DNA of 64,000 bases, from positions 510,501-574,500 of the forward strand of contig JAFMOC010000387.1 in the NCBI GenBank assembly GCA_019802505.1, in the 5' to 3' direction. Origin of the DNA: Corydoras sp. C115. Lineage: Eukaryota > Chordata > Actinopteri > Siluriformes > Callichthyidae. Of this stretch, positions 32,178 through 42,810 are shown piece after piece. Position 1 is the first letter of the stretch. Each line of letters starts with the position of its first letter. The position numbers and the translations under genes are program-made. Under the pieces are notes generated by a model. The model was not told where the DNA came from. It saw only the letters and a program-made list of their open reading frames with translations, and did not search any database.

Positions 32178-33143
32178 CGGAACAGTGCGGTCACCCCCCC
32201 CCCCCTTCCCCACAGAACTCCTTCGACAAGTTGTTTTAGAATAAGCTGAACGAGGGATGGTTTTTACAATAAATCAGCAACTAAATTTCAGGGCTCTGTC
32301 TTGGAGAGACTGGTGTGGTGCTAAGACCAGAGCCAATTGCGATCTTGGGCTTATCTTGGAAGAAAACACTGCTTTGACTCGGTTTGTCATAGATAAACCG
32401 CTTGATTCGAATAACTCTGAAATCAACTGTACTGCAGTTTTTCACGCCTTCAGAAAAGGTTTATCGAGGAAGTTCAGATTTCCTAACAGTTGTGACTTTA
32501 GATTATAATATAAAATACATAATAAATTGATACAAAAAGAAACAAAACACATTTTATTGGTTCCATTAAAATATAAGAACTGACAATGTATTATATAATA
32601 CAGAGGTTGTTTTCATAACTGTAGTTTTTTTGCCAATAATTTGATGTCACACAATGTTTGCGGAACAGTGCGGTCACCCCCCCCCCCCTTCCCCACAGAA
32701 CTCCTTCGACAAGTTGTTTTAGAATAAGCTGAACGAGGGATGGTTTTTACAATAAATCAGCAACTAAATTTCAGGGCTCTGTCTTGGAGAGACTGGTGTG
32801 GTGCTAAGACCAGAGCCAATTGCGATCTTGGGCTTATCTTGGAAGAAAACACTGCTTTGACTCGGTTTGTCATAGATAAACCGCTTGATTCGAATAACTC
32901 TGAAATCAACTGTACTGCAGTTTTTCACGCCTTCAGAAAAGGTTTATCGAGGAAGTTCAGATTTCCTAACAGTTGTGACTTTAGATTATAATATAAAATA
33001 CATAATAAATTGATACAAAAAGAAACAAAACACATTTTATTGGTTCCATTAAAATATAAGAACTGACAATGTATTATATAATACAGAGGTTGTTTTCATA
33101 ACTGTAGTTTTTTTGCCAATAATTTGATGTCACACAATGTTTG
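32178..33143. repeat. Perfect 483-bp tandem duplication
   Basis: 32178-32660 and 32661-33143 appear identical by eye, including a 12-C homopolymer. Each unit starts CGGAACAGTGCGGTCACC and ends CACACAATGTTTG. Each carries the same 83-codon plus-strand frame (32257-32508 and 32740-32991), which shows no known domain and is probably not coding. Confidence 0.9.
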
Positions 33144-34145
33144 CAAAACATTTGGATAAAAACCTGGCTACTTTAAGTTGGAATAAGTTTCTTTTCATGT
33201 GTGAATGCAGTGGTGTCATTTCAAATCATTTTTGCGAGAAAAAGATTTTTTGTACTGTGAGCAGGAAAAGTTTTTTTTTGTGAACATACTGATGTTTTGT
33301 AAGACTGAGTAAAACTCTTTCCACAATGTGAGCAGAAATAAGGCTTTACTCCTGTATGAATGCGCAGATGTCTTGTAAGACTACTCTGCTGAGTAAAACT
33401 CCTTCCACACTGTAAGCAGGAAAAGGGTTTTTCTCCTGTATGAATGCGCTGGTGATTTTTAAGATCACTCTGTTTAGTAAAACTCTTTCCACACTGTAAG
33501 CAGGAATATGTTTTTTCTCCCGTGTGAATGCGCTGGTGATCTTTAAGATGACTCAGTTTAGTAAAACTCTTTCCATACTGTGAGCAGGAATATGTTTTTT
33601 CTCCTGTGTGAATATGCTGATGCACTATAAGACTACTCTGTCTATTAAAACTCATTAAACACTGTAAGCAGGACTACGTTTTTTCTCCTGTGTGAATATA
33701 CTGATGCACTATGAGATTACTCTGTCAAGTAAAACCCTTTCCACACTGTGAGCAGGAATATGTTTTTTCTCCTGAGTGAATATACTAATGCATCATGAGA
33801 CTACACCATATAGTAAAACCCTTTCCACACTGTGAGCAAAAATATGTTTGTTTTTTTCTGTGTGAACACGCTGATGCACTATAAGACCACTCTGCTGAGC
33901 AAAACATTGTAAGCAGGAATATGGTTTTTCTTCTGTGTGAATGTGCTGGTGTTGTTTAAGGTGACTCTGTTAAGTAAAACCCTTTCCACACTGTGCAGGA
34001 ATATGTTTTTTCTCCTGTGTGAATGCGCTGGTGTTGTTAAAGGTGACTCTGCTGAGCAAAACCCTTTCCACACTGTGAGCAGGAATATGTTTTTTCTCCA
34101 GTGTGTATACGCTGATGACATATACAGAGGCATGGTCTGGTTTAT
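33144..34145 (-). pseudogene. C2H2 zinc-finger exon, decayed
   Basis: The open part 33655-33221 encodes classic fingers with HTGEKP-type linkers: one partial, one with its second Cys replaced (CSQYGKSF), two complete (CLQCGKSF...HQRIH and CLQCGRSF...HLRIH) and a fifth cut by a frameshift after FCSHCGKSF. Upstream (33660-34140) about six more 84-bp finger units can be followed, but they are broken by stops, short deletions and frame changes. This is the finger exon of a KRAB-less fish ZNF gene, no longer functional as it stands. It would bind DNA in the nucleus if intact. Confidence 0.85.
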
Positions 34146-34695
34146 TATTGATCTCTACTTGCTGTAGAAATTCAAAGGAAAAGTTCATAGAAGTTTCATA
34201 GTTCTAGATTCAGCAGTTGACCATTAACATGACAAAATAGTCTTTACCAATACAACCACAACGAAAATCTCCAGAAGAAATTCCTTAGAGTATATTAGGC
34301 CATCTTGCACCCCTTTTATAGCTAAATCAATTTTCTTTCCATGATCCTTTAAAATAAAAAAATGAACAGGTATCATGTTTTTGTCTGCAAATACAATATT
34401 TATAGTCCAACTCAAATGTCATAATTATAGATCAGTAATTCACAACAAAACTTATTTGAGAAACCCCTCTGTGCTCTTTATCTTTTGGGTCTATCAGGGA
34501 CTGTGATTAAGAACCATGGTTCTAGATTAGTTTATTGGTCAATTAACATGTTTTGACAAAATTTAAATACTTCAAACTATCTGCATCACACATCTGTTAT
34601 AATACACATATGCAACCACAGTTTTGGAGAAACAAAATTTTGATATGATATTTTTTGATGGTTTGGGGTTTAAATCCTAGATCCACCTATGTTAG
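34146..34695. other. No gene recognised
   Basis: AT-rich sequence, nothing assignable. Confidence 0.4.
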
Positions 34696-34699
34696 GATA

Positions 34700-35350
34700 A
34701 TATATTATATATGAACTGCATGTTTAAAAAAGTGGTCACACAATAATATTTGGCTGGACTGCTTTTGATTTGATTATGCCACGTATTTGAGTGTGGCATC
34801 ATTTCCACAAGCTGCTACAATGTCACAACATTTATTTTTGTCCAGAGTTGTGTTGTTTTTTTTCCATGATCTTGTATTAATAATGGGGAATTTGAACCAC
34901 TGCACAAAATCTTCACCAGCACATTCCAAACATTTTGAATGGCGTTGAGGTATGGACTCTGTGGTGGCCAAATTTATGTTTGAAAATGATGTCTCCTGCT
35001 CCCTTAACCACTCTTTCACTTTTAGAGACTGATGCATCTAGGCATTGTCATTTTAAAATATACCCATGCCATCAGGAGAAAAAGATCCATTAATGGAATA
35101 AACATTGGTTCGGTATATTCAGGTCATCAGCTGACCTCATTCTTTGGGCATAATTGTAATTGATAATTGTATGAATAATTGTAGCAACCCCAAATCATAA
35201 AATCTCCCCCCAAATCTCAGGATTGTACATTAGACATTATGCATGACGGTTGCATCACTTCAGCCACCACTCTTCTTTACCTGATGTACATCATTCTGAA
35301 AAAGAGTTAATCTGAACTCTGAAATCTGAAATCAGACCACATGACCTTTT
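34700..35350 (-). pseudogene. Tc1/mariner transposase fossil
   Basis: Reading the minus strand in mixed frames gives VMWSDFRFQ (first catalytic Asp block), GGDFMIWGCYNYS, a FKMTM/D-N-A remnant, KVKEWLREQETSF, WPPQSPYLNAIQNVWNVL (third block, with its Asp changed) and a K-S-S-P-A-K-Y-Y-like end. These match the order of a Tc1 transposase. Many stops and frameshifts; no terminal repeats found. Confidence 0.65.
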
Positions 35351-35639
35351 TTTCTTTTGCTGGGTAGCCTCACTGACAAGTGCTTTTCTTAAGCACAGCT
35401 GTTTAGTCCCAATCCCTTAAGTTTACTTCATACTGCGCATGTGAAAATGTTCTTACTTTCACAATTAAATTACATATCACTGAGTTCTGTTCTTGTTTTT
35501 CTATGTTCCCCATAGTTTGTTGTCTGAAAACGGAGCTGAGGTTGCATGTGCATTGTGTAAATCAGTGTATATGCTAGATTTTCTGTGTTACTAACATGAT
35601 GCTCATTTTCTTCTACTAATTTCTTTAAATAATACCTGT

Positions 35640-36135
35640 TTATCTTGTAGTTTCATGGTGGAGTGTGATTAAGGGTACAATTAATAAAGCCAGTTCTAAA
35701 CTAGGTTTTCACTGCCTGATGACCTGGCTTCCTTCCTATTGAACAAATGATCTTGGCTCCTAGCCTCATTAACATACTATGCATAAAAGGATTTTGGGGA
35801 TATAAACACGATGTAGCAAACTTGCTCTCTACTCTTGGGCTTTTCTCTTTGGTCTTCTGGTCTGGCTGTGGCCAGTGGTGCTGCTGGGCCCTAGCCAAGG
35901 CCTGCCTTGCTTTGCTCGTCCTAGAGCGCTCTTGGTTCCAGCATTTCCAACTTTCTTGTGACACGTAAGTTTTTACCTAGAGGGGGCATTCATTTACCAT
36001 TGAAGCAACCGTGTAACCTTATATTGTAATCTGTTTGATAATCTTACCTTTGTGTATTCTTACCTTCCTTTGTAATAAATCCTGTTATTACTTTAAACCA
36101 AAGTTTCTAGTTGATCTTTTAGGACCGGAGATCGA
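35640..36135 (+). mobile_element. Possible LTR-like or promoter-bearing repeat
   Basis: Contains TATAAACA near 35809, a GTAAG at about 35964 after ACACGT, and AATAAA near 36074. The motif GGTACAATTAATAAAGCCA at about 35676 recurs near 37845 in the tail of the membrane-ORF repeat, so the two may belong to one family. Boundaries unknown. Confidence 0.3.
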
Positions 36136-36626
36136 AGGTTAATTTATTTCTTATTAAATGTTATATTTCACATGAGTCATGAGTCAGACACAGCTTAAAC
36201 CATTAAGATAAAATTAACCCATTTAGTGCAAAAAAAGTACTTGTGTAACCAAAGTTACCATTTAAATCAAATGTAGGATTTATACAAGAGGGTTTATATT
36301 GATTCTGTCTGAGACTCATAAATAGAGATTATATTAATTAAGTTATGCCTTTATTTATCTCACAACAGGTTAATTCAGAAGTGAGAACAATCAGACTATG
36401 GAATGCATTGATAAAGGAAAGATAGATGATAAAAAAGTATGCATCAGGATGCACAGTGTGTAAACATCAAAAAACACATGTTGGCACACAGCACAGATAA
36501 CAATAACAACATTGACATGACTAGCCAGGAGTACGGGTACCAATTTCCCATCTTGCCAGAGTGGGGAGTCAAGCAGTGGAGGCGTGATGCCACTTCACCC
36601 ATGCATCCATTGTATATTTAGCTGCA
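36136..36626. other. No gene recognised
   Basis: AT-rich sequence; no assignable ORF. Confidence 0.4.
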
Positions 36627-36642
36627 AATGTTCTGTCAGGAC

Positions 36643-36769
36643 CCAGCGATGGATTGGCGCCCTGTCCTGGGTCTATCTGCCCAGCGCCCGAGACGTTCTC
36701 CCCTGGATGGGCATGGGGAACCCCACCGCGACCCTAATAGAGGATAAAGCGGGAGATAATGAATGAATG
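36643..36769 (+). repeat. 5'-truncated SINE, copy 3
   Basis: CCAGCGATGGATTGGCGCCC to GCGGGAGATAATGAATGAAT. Flanked by AATGTTCTGTCAGGAC (36627-36642) and AATGTTCCGTCAGGAC (36770-36785), a 16-bp target duplication with one change. Confidence 0.85.
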
Positions 36770-36794
36770 AATGTTCCGTCAGGACAGACGGCTT

Positions 36795-36905
36795 CCCCTG
36801 AATCCTGGCTTTTTTATTGAGAAGATAAAGTCAATAGCATTGAGAGACCATTTAATCAATTCCATATTTTCTTGTTTTGAAGATGGAAGAGCAGTGTTAG
36901 AAAGT
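36795..36905 (-). repeat. Membrane-ORF repeat family, partial copy 3
   Basis: The stretch GAGAAGATAAAGTCAATAGC then ATTGAGAGACCATTTAATCA matches the start of the ORF of copy 1 in reverse. Copy 3 and copy 1 (37086 onward) are head to head. Confidence 0.75.
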
Positions 36906-37000
36906 CTCTGCAGAAGATGAGCCAAGCAGGGTTAAAAAGGGATAATAATCATCAGTATCTGTAAGAAAGAAGAAAACATCATCAGGTGTATTATAATATG

Positions 37001-37024
37001 CACACACACACACACACACACACA
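37001..37024. repeat. (CA)n microsatellite
   Basis: About 12 CA units just upstream of membrane-ORF repeat copy 1. Confidence 0.9.
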
Positions 37025-37085
37025 TAAAGTGAACTCCTACATCAGTATATTTAAAGTGCTAACAGTCTCCACAATATTTTTCTCC

Positions 37086-37890
37086 CTCTCCGTCCTCTCA
37101 TTCCTGCTTGGCTTCTCTATCTTGTCTGTGTGGGATTTATCATAACACTGCTCTTCGAAATGCAAATATGGAACTAATTAAATGGTCTCTCAACGCTATT
37201 GACACTGTCTTCTCGAGGAGAAGTCGTGGTTCGGAGGAACCAGCTTGCCCGGACGGCACGTTGGCGTCTGGATACACGATGGACGCCTGGGGGAATTGGC
37301 GGATCTTGTGTCTGGCCCCCCCTGTCCATGGAAATGTGGAAGATGTCTACCTATTCAGATTTATGATTCTGGGATTTCTGCTGATTGGATTATGCATGGC
37401 CCTGGTGTATTGCAAAATTAAGAGAGTTGGGTCGGTTGTCAACAGCCCCAAGAAACTGACCAACATTATTGATATTCTGGGAAGAGCGACAGGGACTGCG
37501 ACTTTAAATCGCCACATGGAATCGATCTTGGAGAGGCTATCGGCTCTGCGAACAAATTATGAGTTGGAGATCAGGAATTCACGAGCTGTTTCAAGCTGTT
37601 AAAATGGCTGCAAAAAGTCGTCAAAACAAACTGAGTCTTATCTGCTTTTTGGCTCCCTTATCAGCTGTCCTTGAGATACTTAATTTTAAGTGTAGATACT
37701 TTTTAGATACTTGGTTTTAAGTGTAATGTTTTATATACCTTGTAAGTGATCTTTCTGCTTATATAGCAAGGGATGGGCACAACAAGGACATCATGTTCTC
37801 CACAGAGTTTGCATGTGCATTGTGCATTGTGGGGTATGATTAACGGTACAATTAATAAAGCCACAGCTCTATTTGGGCAATTTATTTAGG
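37086..37890 (+). repeat. Membrane-ORF repeat family, copy 1
   Basis: TCTCCGTCCTCTCATTCCTG through the ORF to about GCTCCCTTATCAGCT (37665) matches copy 2 (minus strand, 42600-42020) closely. Beyond that the two copies drift apart. The copy 1 tail holds GGTACAATTAATAAAGCCA near 37845. Confidence 0.8.
37168..37602 (+). CDS. Unknown single-pass membrane protein of a repeat family (144 aa)
   Basis: From ATG 37168 the frame begins MELIKWSLNAIDTVFSRR and ends ...NSRAVSSC. A hydrophobic segment FMILGFLLIGLCMALVY (about residues 69-85) is long enough to span a membrane; basic residues (CKIKR) follow, then an amphipathic Leu-rich stretch (HMESILERLSALR). The N-terminal part has a CPDG...YTMDAWGNW block conserved in copy 2. 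I do not recognise the family: there is no RT, transposase or retroviral envelope motif. The frame is also open upstream to about 37108 without an ATG. It may be an accessory protein of an unknown element or a captured exon. Confidence 0.5.
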   Translation: MELIKWSLNAIDTVFSRRSRGSEEPACPDGTLASGYTMDAWGNWRILCLAPPVHGNVEDVYLFRFMILGFLLIGLCMALVYCKIKRVGSVVNSPKKLTNIIDILGRATGTATLNRHMESILERLSALRTNYELEIRNSRAVSSC

Positions 37891-38322
37891 TTCCTAACCG
37901 GGGGCGTGTTTAGGGTTTAGAAACATCAGGGGCTTTAGCCCAGATCTCTTATTCCCCCCTCTGTCCTCTTAAAAAATTGCCCTTTCAAGAGTGTATTTAT
38001 CCATTTTAAAACTGTTGTTACATTCATTTTGTTTGATCATTTATTAGTTATATTGGATAAAATTAAATAACATATGATATGTCCTCCTGCTTGGATCACC
38101 ACCTTACCGTGGTGGAGGAGTTTGCGTGTTTGAATGATCCTAGGAGCTATGTTGTCTGGGGCAAAAAGCCCCTGGCAGGGTCTGCCAAGGCAAATTGGTC
38201 CTAGGTGACAGGCCAGACAACGAGTGGTCCAATAAAAACCCCTATGAAAAGAAACACCAGGAATACGTGTACTTTGCCCGATATAGGGTTATCGGGGCCC
38301 CACCCTGGAGCCAGGCCCGGGG

Positions 38323-39193
38323 ATGGGGTTCGTCAGCGAGCGTCTGGTGGTCGGGCACTTTCCCATGGTGCCCGGCTGGGCCCAGCCCAAAGGAGTTACA
38401 TGGGTTCCCCCTCAAATGGGCTCACCACCTGTGGGGGGGGGTAGTAATAGGGGTTCGGTGCAGTGTGGATCGGGCAGTGGCCGGAGGCGTGGGCCTGGGC
38501 GTCACGATCCTCGGTTGCTGAAATTGGCTTTCGAAACTTGGAACGTCACTTCACTGGCAGGGAAGGAGCCTGAGCTGGTGCGGGAGGTTGAGAGATACCG
38601 GCAAGATATAGTCGGGCTCACCTCAACGCAAAGCTTGGGTTCTGGGTCCAATCTCCTTGAGAGGGGCTGGACTCTGTTATTTTCTGGAGTTGCCCATGGT
38701 GAGAGGCATCGGGCAGGTGTGGGCTTTCTCGTGGCCCCCCGGCTTGACGCGTGCATGTTGGGGTTTTCTCCGGTGGACGCAGCCTTCTTGGAGTCTGTGG
38801 GGGGGGGTACTGGAAAGTGCTCCCCCTGGAGACTCTGTAGTCTTACTGGGGGACTTCAACGCTCACGTGGGCAATGACAGTGAGACCTGGAGAGGTGTGA
38901 TTGGGAGGAACGGCCTCTCTGATCTGAACCCGAGTGGTGTTCAGTTGTTGGACTTCTGTGCAAATCACGGTTTGTCCATCACGAACACCATGTTCGAGCA
39001 CAAGGGTGTCCATAAGTGCACATGGCGCCAGGATTCCCTAGGCCGCAGTTCAATGATCGACTTTGTAGTGGTGTCATTGGACTTGCGGCCATGTGTCTTG
39101 GACACTCGGGTGAAGAGAGGAGCTGAGCTGCCACCTGGTAGTGAGTTGGATCAGATGGCGGGGGAAGATGCCGGTCAGACCAGGCAGACCTAA
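38323..39193 (+). pseudogene. LINE endonuclease domain, frameshifted
   Basis: Frame 38323-38877 holds FETWNVTSLAGKEPELVREV and IVGLTSTQSLGSGSNLLERG, the start of the APE endonuclease. Frame 38657-39193 continues with VVLLGDFNAHVGNDSETW, the catalytic GDFN block, then NTMFEHKGVHKCTW and MIDFVVVS. Between them roughly 30 residues of the middle of the domain are missing and the frame changes. Confidence 0.8.
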
Positions 39194-41013
39194 ACGCATA
39201 GTGAGGGTTTGCTGGGAACGTCTGGCAGAAGAACCCGTCAGACGGATGTTCAACTCTCACCTCCGTCAGAGCTTCAACCACATTCCGGGGGAGGTGGGGG
39301 ACATTGAGCCTGAATGGGCCATGTTCCGTTCCTCCATTGTTGAGGCGGCGGACAGGAGCTGTGGTCGAAAGGTAGTCGGTGCCTGTCGTGGCGGTAACCC
39401 TCGAACACGGTGGTGGTCACCCCGTGTAAGGGATGCCGTCAAGCTGAAGAAGGAGTCCTATCAGGCATGGTTGGCTTCTGGGACTCCAGAAGCAGCTGAC
39501 CGGTACCGACAGGCCAAGCGATTTGCGGCTTCGTACGTCGTGGAGGCAAAAACCCGGGTGTGGGAGGAGTTCGGTGAGACTTTGGAAAGTGACTTTCGGT
39601 CGGCTCCTAGAACATTCTGGCAAACTGTCAGGCGACTCAGGAGGGGAAAGCAGTGTGCCACCAACACAGTATATAGTGGTGGGGGTGCACTGTTGACTTC
39701 GACTGGGGACGTCATTAGGCGGTGGAAAGAATACTTCAAGGACCTTCTCAATCCCACCAATATGCCCTCCGGAGAGGAGGCAGAGTCAGAGGACCCGGGG
39801 GGAGGCTTGTCCATCACTGTGGCTGAAGTCGCTAAGGTAGTCGGAGGGCTCCTTGGTGGCAGGGCTTCTGGGGTGGATGAGATCCGCCCGGAGTTCCTCA
39901 AAGCTCTGGATGTTGTGGGGCAGTCTTGGCTGACGCGCCTTTTCAACATTGCATGGTCATCGAGGGCAGTGCCTCTGGACTGGCAGACGGGGGTGGTGGT
40001 GCCTCTTTTTAAAAAGGGGGACCGGAGGGTGTGTTCCAATTACAGGGGAATTACACTCCTTAGCCTCCCCGGCAAAGTCTATGCAGGGGTACTGCAGGGT
40101 TGGACTCCGTCAGGGCTGTGCTTTGTCACCGGTTCTGTTCATAATTTACATGGAGAGAATTTCTAGGCGCAGCCAGGGGATGGAGGGTGTCCGGTTTGGT
40201 GATCTGAGGATCACGTCGCTGCTGTTTGCAGACGATGTGGTCCTGTTAGCATCAGGCTGCGAACTTCAGCTCTTACTGGATCGGTTTGCAGCCGAGTGTG
40301 AAGCGGCCAGGATGAGAATCAGCACCTCCAAATCTGAGGCCATGGTTCTCAGCCGGAAAAGGGTAGAGAGTCCTCTCTGGGTCAGGGATCAGATCTTGCC
40401 TCAAGTGGAGGAGTTTAAGTATCTCTGGGTCTTGTTCACGAGTGATGGTATGATGGAGTGTGAGATTGACAGACGGATCAGCGCGGGGTCAGCAGTGATG
40501 CGGACCCTATACTGGTCTGTTGTGGTAAAGAAGGAGCTGAGCCACAAAGCAAGACTCTCGATTTACCAGTCGATCTACATCCCGACCCTCACCTATGGTC
40601 ATGAGCTTTGGGTAATGACCGAAAGAACAAGATCGCGAATACAAGCGGCCGAAATGGGTTTTCTCCGCAGGGTGGCAGGGCTCTCCCTTAGAGATCCGGA
40701 GGTCATCCGGGAGAGACTCGGAGTGGAGCAGCTACTCCTCCGCATCGAGAGGAGCCAGTTGAGGTGGTTTGGGCATCTGGTAAGGATGCCTCCTGGGCGC
40801 CTTCCTAGGGAGGTGTTCCAGGCAAGTCCGGCTGGAAGGAGACCCCGGGGAAGACCCAGGACACGCTGGAGGGATCATATCTCTCAGCTGGTCTGGGAAC
40901 GCCTCGGGGTTCCCCCAGTCGAGCTGGTGGAGGTGGCTGGGGCGAGGGAGGTCTGGGTCTCCCTACTTCGGTTGCTGCCCCCGCGACCCGAATCCCGGAC
41001 AAGCGGAAGATAA
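39141..41013 (+). pseudogene. LINE reverse transcriptase, core deletion
   Basis: Frame 39141-40166 has the linker (RIVRVCWERLAEEPVRRMF), then GRASGVDEIRPEFLK, VVPLFKKGDRRVCSNYRGIT and LLSLPGKVY. It then jumps to VGLRQGCALSPVLFIIYMER in the frame of 39949-41013, followed by LLFADDVVLLA and QVEEFKYLWVLF. About 100 residues including RT motif A are missing at the jump (near 40085), so the enzyme is dead. The C-terminus has the GRRPRGRPRTRWRDHI block. Confidence 0.85.
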
Positions 41014-41322
41014 TGGATGGATGGATGGATATGATATGTCTGTCGGCAGTGGATAGCACATTCAGTTCTAATAAATGATTTTTTTTGCTGAAAACTTTTG
41101 AATAAACGAACCTGAGCTTCTGCAGAAAAGCATGAATCTGTTTTATGAGTCGGTCGCAGATGAGACAGCTTTAACAAGGTTTTGCTTTGAAACACCATAA
41201 ATTTGCGACAGTTAGTGCTTTCAAAAAAAAAAATTCTGATGGTTTCTGAAAGCTGAGAAGCTGCTCATTACAGCCAACATAGTTATTACTTTATTCCCGG
41301 TACTGGCGAAAAAATCTGTCTC

Positions 41323-41326
<4 letters not shown>

Positions 41327-41357
<31 letters not shown>
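41327..41357. repeat. (CA)n microsatellite
   Basis: About 15 CA units in the right part of the hAT-like MITE. Confidence 0.9.
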
Positions 41358-41611
41358 GAGCTTAGAAGCACAAACAGCTGACGGTGACTCCGTATGGTCC
41401 CATTCCTTGAGAAGAGGCGGCCAGAGAAAGCTGCTCTGATTTGATCCGGGGCTACTGACAAAACATCCAGGGCTATAGCCCCGAAAGCCCAGGTCTAACG
41501 ACACCCCTGCTCCTAACCACACTGGCATTTATAGACATTGGGCTAGCCGGATATATTCGTAAATGGTATAACAGTAAATGATATAACAGGGTGTTCCAAT
41601 AATATAGGTTT

Positions 41612-41617
<6 letters not shown>

Positions 41618-41643
<26 letters not shown>

Positions 41644-42750
41644 ATTTTATTTGATGGCGCCTTTCTAGACACTCAAGGTCACCTTACAAAGAAAAACAAT
41701 AAAAGAAGACAACAATAATAAAGATAAATAGAACCGGCGGGCAGCGGCAGACAAACACGCCAGCGTTCACCCGGAGCGGCGCTATCATCAGAAATAGGGA
41801 GAAAAAGTGATACATCAGGAGAATAGGTGATAAAACACCTTTTACCACACAAGCAAATACAAACATAAAAACATGGACAGGAAGAAGCTGTAGGAGACGT
41901 GTCCATAAGGGAACGGAGGGGAGGGGCAGTCCATAGGAGAGCAGGGCAGAGCAGTAAATCAGGAAACCATAGCAACAGTTCTTCTGGAGGAATTGCAGAA
42001 GCAGCTCTCAAGGCTGAAGCTGATAAGGGAGCCAAATAGCAGATAAGACTCAGTTTGTTTGGGTGACTGTTCGCAGCCATTTTAGCAGCTCGAAACAGCT
42101 CGTGAATTTCTGATCTCCAACTCATCATTCGTTCGCAGAGCCGATAGCCTCTCCAGGATTGATTCCATATGGCGATTTAAATTCGCAGTCTGAGTCCCAA
42201 TGGCTCTGCCCAGCATATCAATCATGTTGGGCAGTTTCCTGGGGCTGTTGACAACCGACCCAACTCTCATAATTTTGCGATACACCAGGACCATGCATAA
42301 TCCAATCAGCAGAAATCCCAGGATCATAAATACGAATAGGTAGACACATCTTCCACGGACAGGGGGGCCAGACACATGATCCGCCAGTTCCCCCAGGCGT
42401 CCATCGTGTATCCAGACGCCAACGTGCCGTCCGGGCAAGCTGGCTCCTCCGAACCACGACTTCTCCTCGAGAAGATAGTGTCAATAGCGTTGAGAGACCA
42501 TTTAATTAGTTCCATATTTGCATTTCGAAGAGCAGCGTTATGATAAATCCCGCACAGACAAGACAGAGAAGCCAAGCAGGAATGAGAGGACGGAGAGGGA
42601 GAAAGTGCGACCGCCTCCTACGAGAGCCAAGAGAGAAAAAAAGAGAATTGCTGTGAGAATACCCCCCCTCCAAGTGTTGGTTCCAATTATTCTTCTGGGA
42701 ACTGGTATGTCTTTTTTCTATTTTGCAGTAAGTCCACCACACCACCACAG
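41618..42750 (-). repeat. Membrane-ORF repeat family, copy 2, with LINE-like tail
   Basis: In reverse orientation it ends AAGGCGCCATCAAATAAAAT then GTATTATTATT, a LINE/SINE-type 3' tail (AATAAAATGT plus ATT repeats). Further 5' come the ORF and then an upstream part with an acceptor-like TTGGCTCTCGTAGG. The upstream end abuts the TA repeat in which the Tc1 element sits. The tail suggests that this family moves by target-primed reverse transcription. Confidence 0.65.
42082..42568 (-). pseudogene. Membrane protein ORF, copy 2, one-base frameshift
   Basis: The N-terminal half is in one frame (through the WGNWRIMCLAP block) and the hydrophobic and C-terminal half in another (FMILGFLLIGLCMVLVYRKI to NSRAVSSC). 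The change of frame is at a run of C, six here against seven in copy 1. Outside it most residues agree with copy 1, with conservative changes (V/I, T/A, L/M). Confidence 0.65.
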
Positions 42751-42764
42751 TGTGTTTCTGAACA

Positions 42765-42767
<3 letters not shown>

Positions 42768-42805
<38 letters not shown>
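42768..42805. repeat. (TA)n, left flank of the Tc1 element
   Basis: A TA run into which the Tc1 element inserted; it continues at 44426-44473. Confidence 0.9.

Positions 42806-42807
<2 letters not shown>

Positions 42808-42810
<3 letters not shown>

Larger units (their letters stand above)
38084..41028 (+). mobile_element. LINE (APE endonuclease plus RT), internally deleted
   Basis: Flanked by exact 12-bp ATATGATATGTC (38072-38083 and 41029-41040). It starts with the CTTGGATCACCACCTTACCG leader common at the 5' end of this fish family and ends GCGGAAGATAATGGATGGAT plus further GGAT units. The frame is broken and blocks are deleted from both endonuclease and RT, so it is not autonomous. The clade is not settled by eye. 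Confidence 0.9.
37899..41509. mobile_element. hAT-like MITE (about 650 bp) split by a LINE
   Basis: The left tip CGGGGGCGTGTTTAG at 37899 and the right tip ACACCCCTG ending at 41509 are imperfect inverted repeats (outer part of 15-20 bp; subterminal GGGGCTTTAGCCC versus GGGCTATAGCCCC). Flanks TTCCTAAC (37891-37898) and CTCCTAAC (41510-41517) form an 8-bp target duplication with one change. The LINE 38084-41028 is inside. Confidence 0.7.

Noticed and set aside
32257..32508. 83-codon frame repeated at 32740-32991
   Set aside because: Repeated only because the DNA is duplicated; no domain and no gene context.
37108..37602. Retroviral envelope fragment
   Set aside because: One hydrophobic segment only; no CxxC, furin-like site, immunosuppressive-type or CX6CC motif seen.
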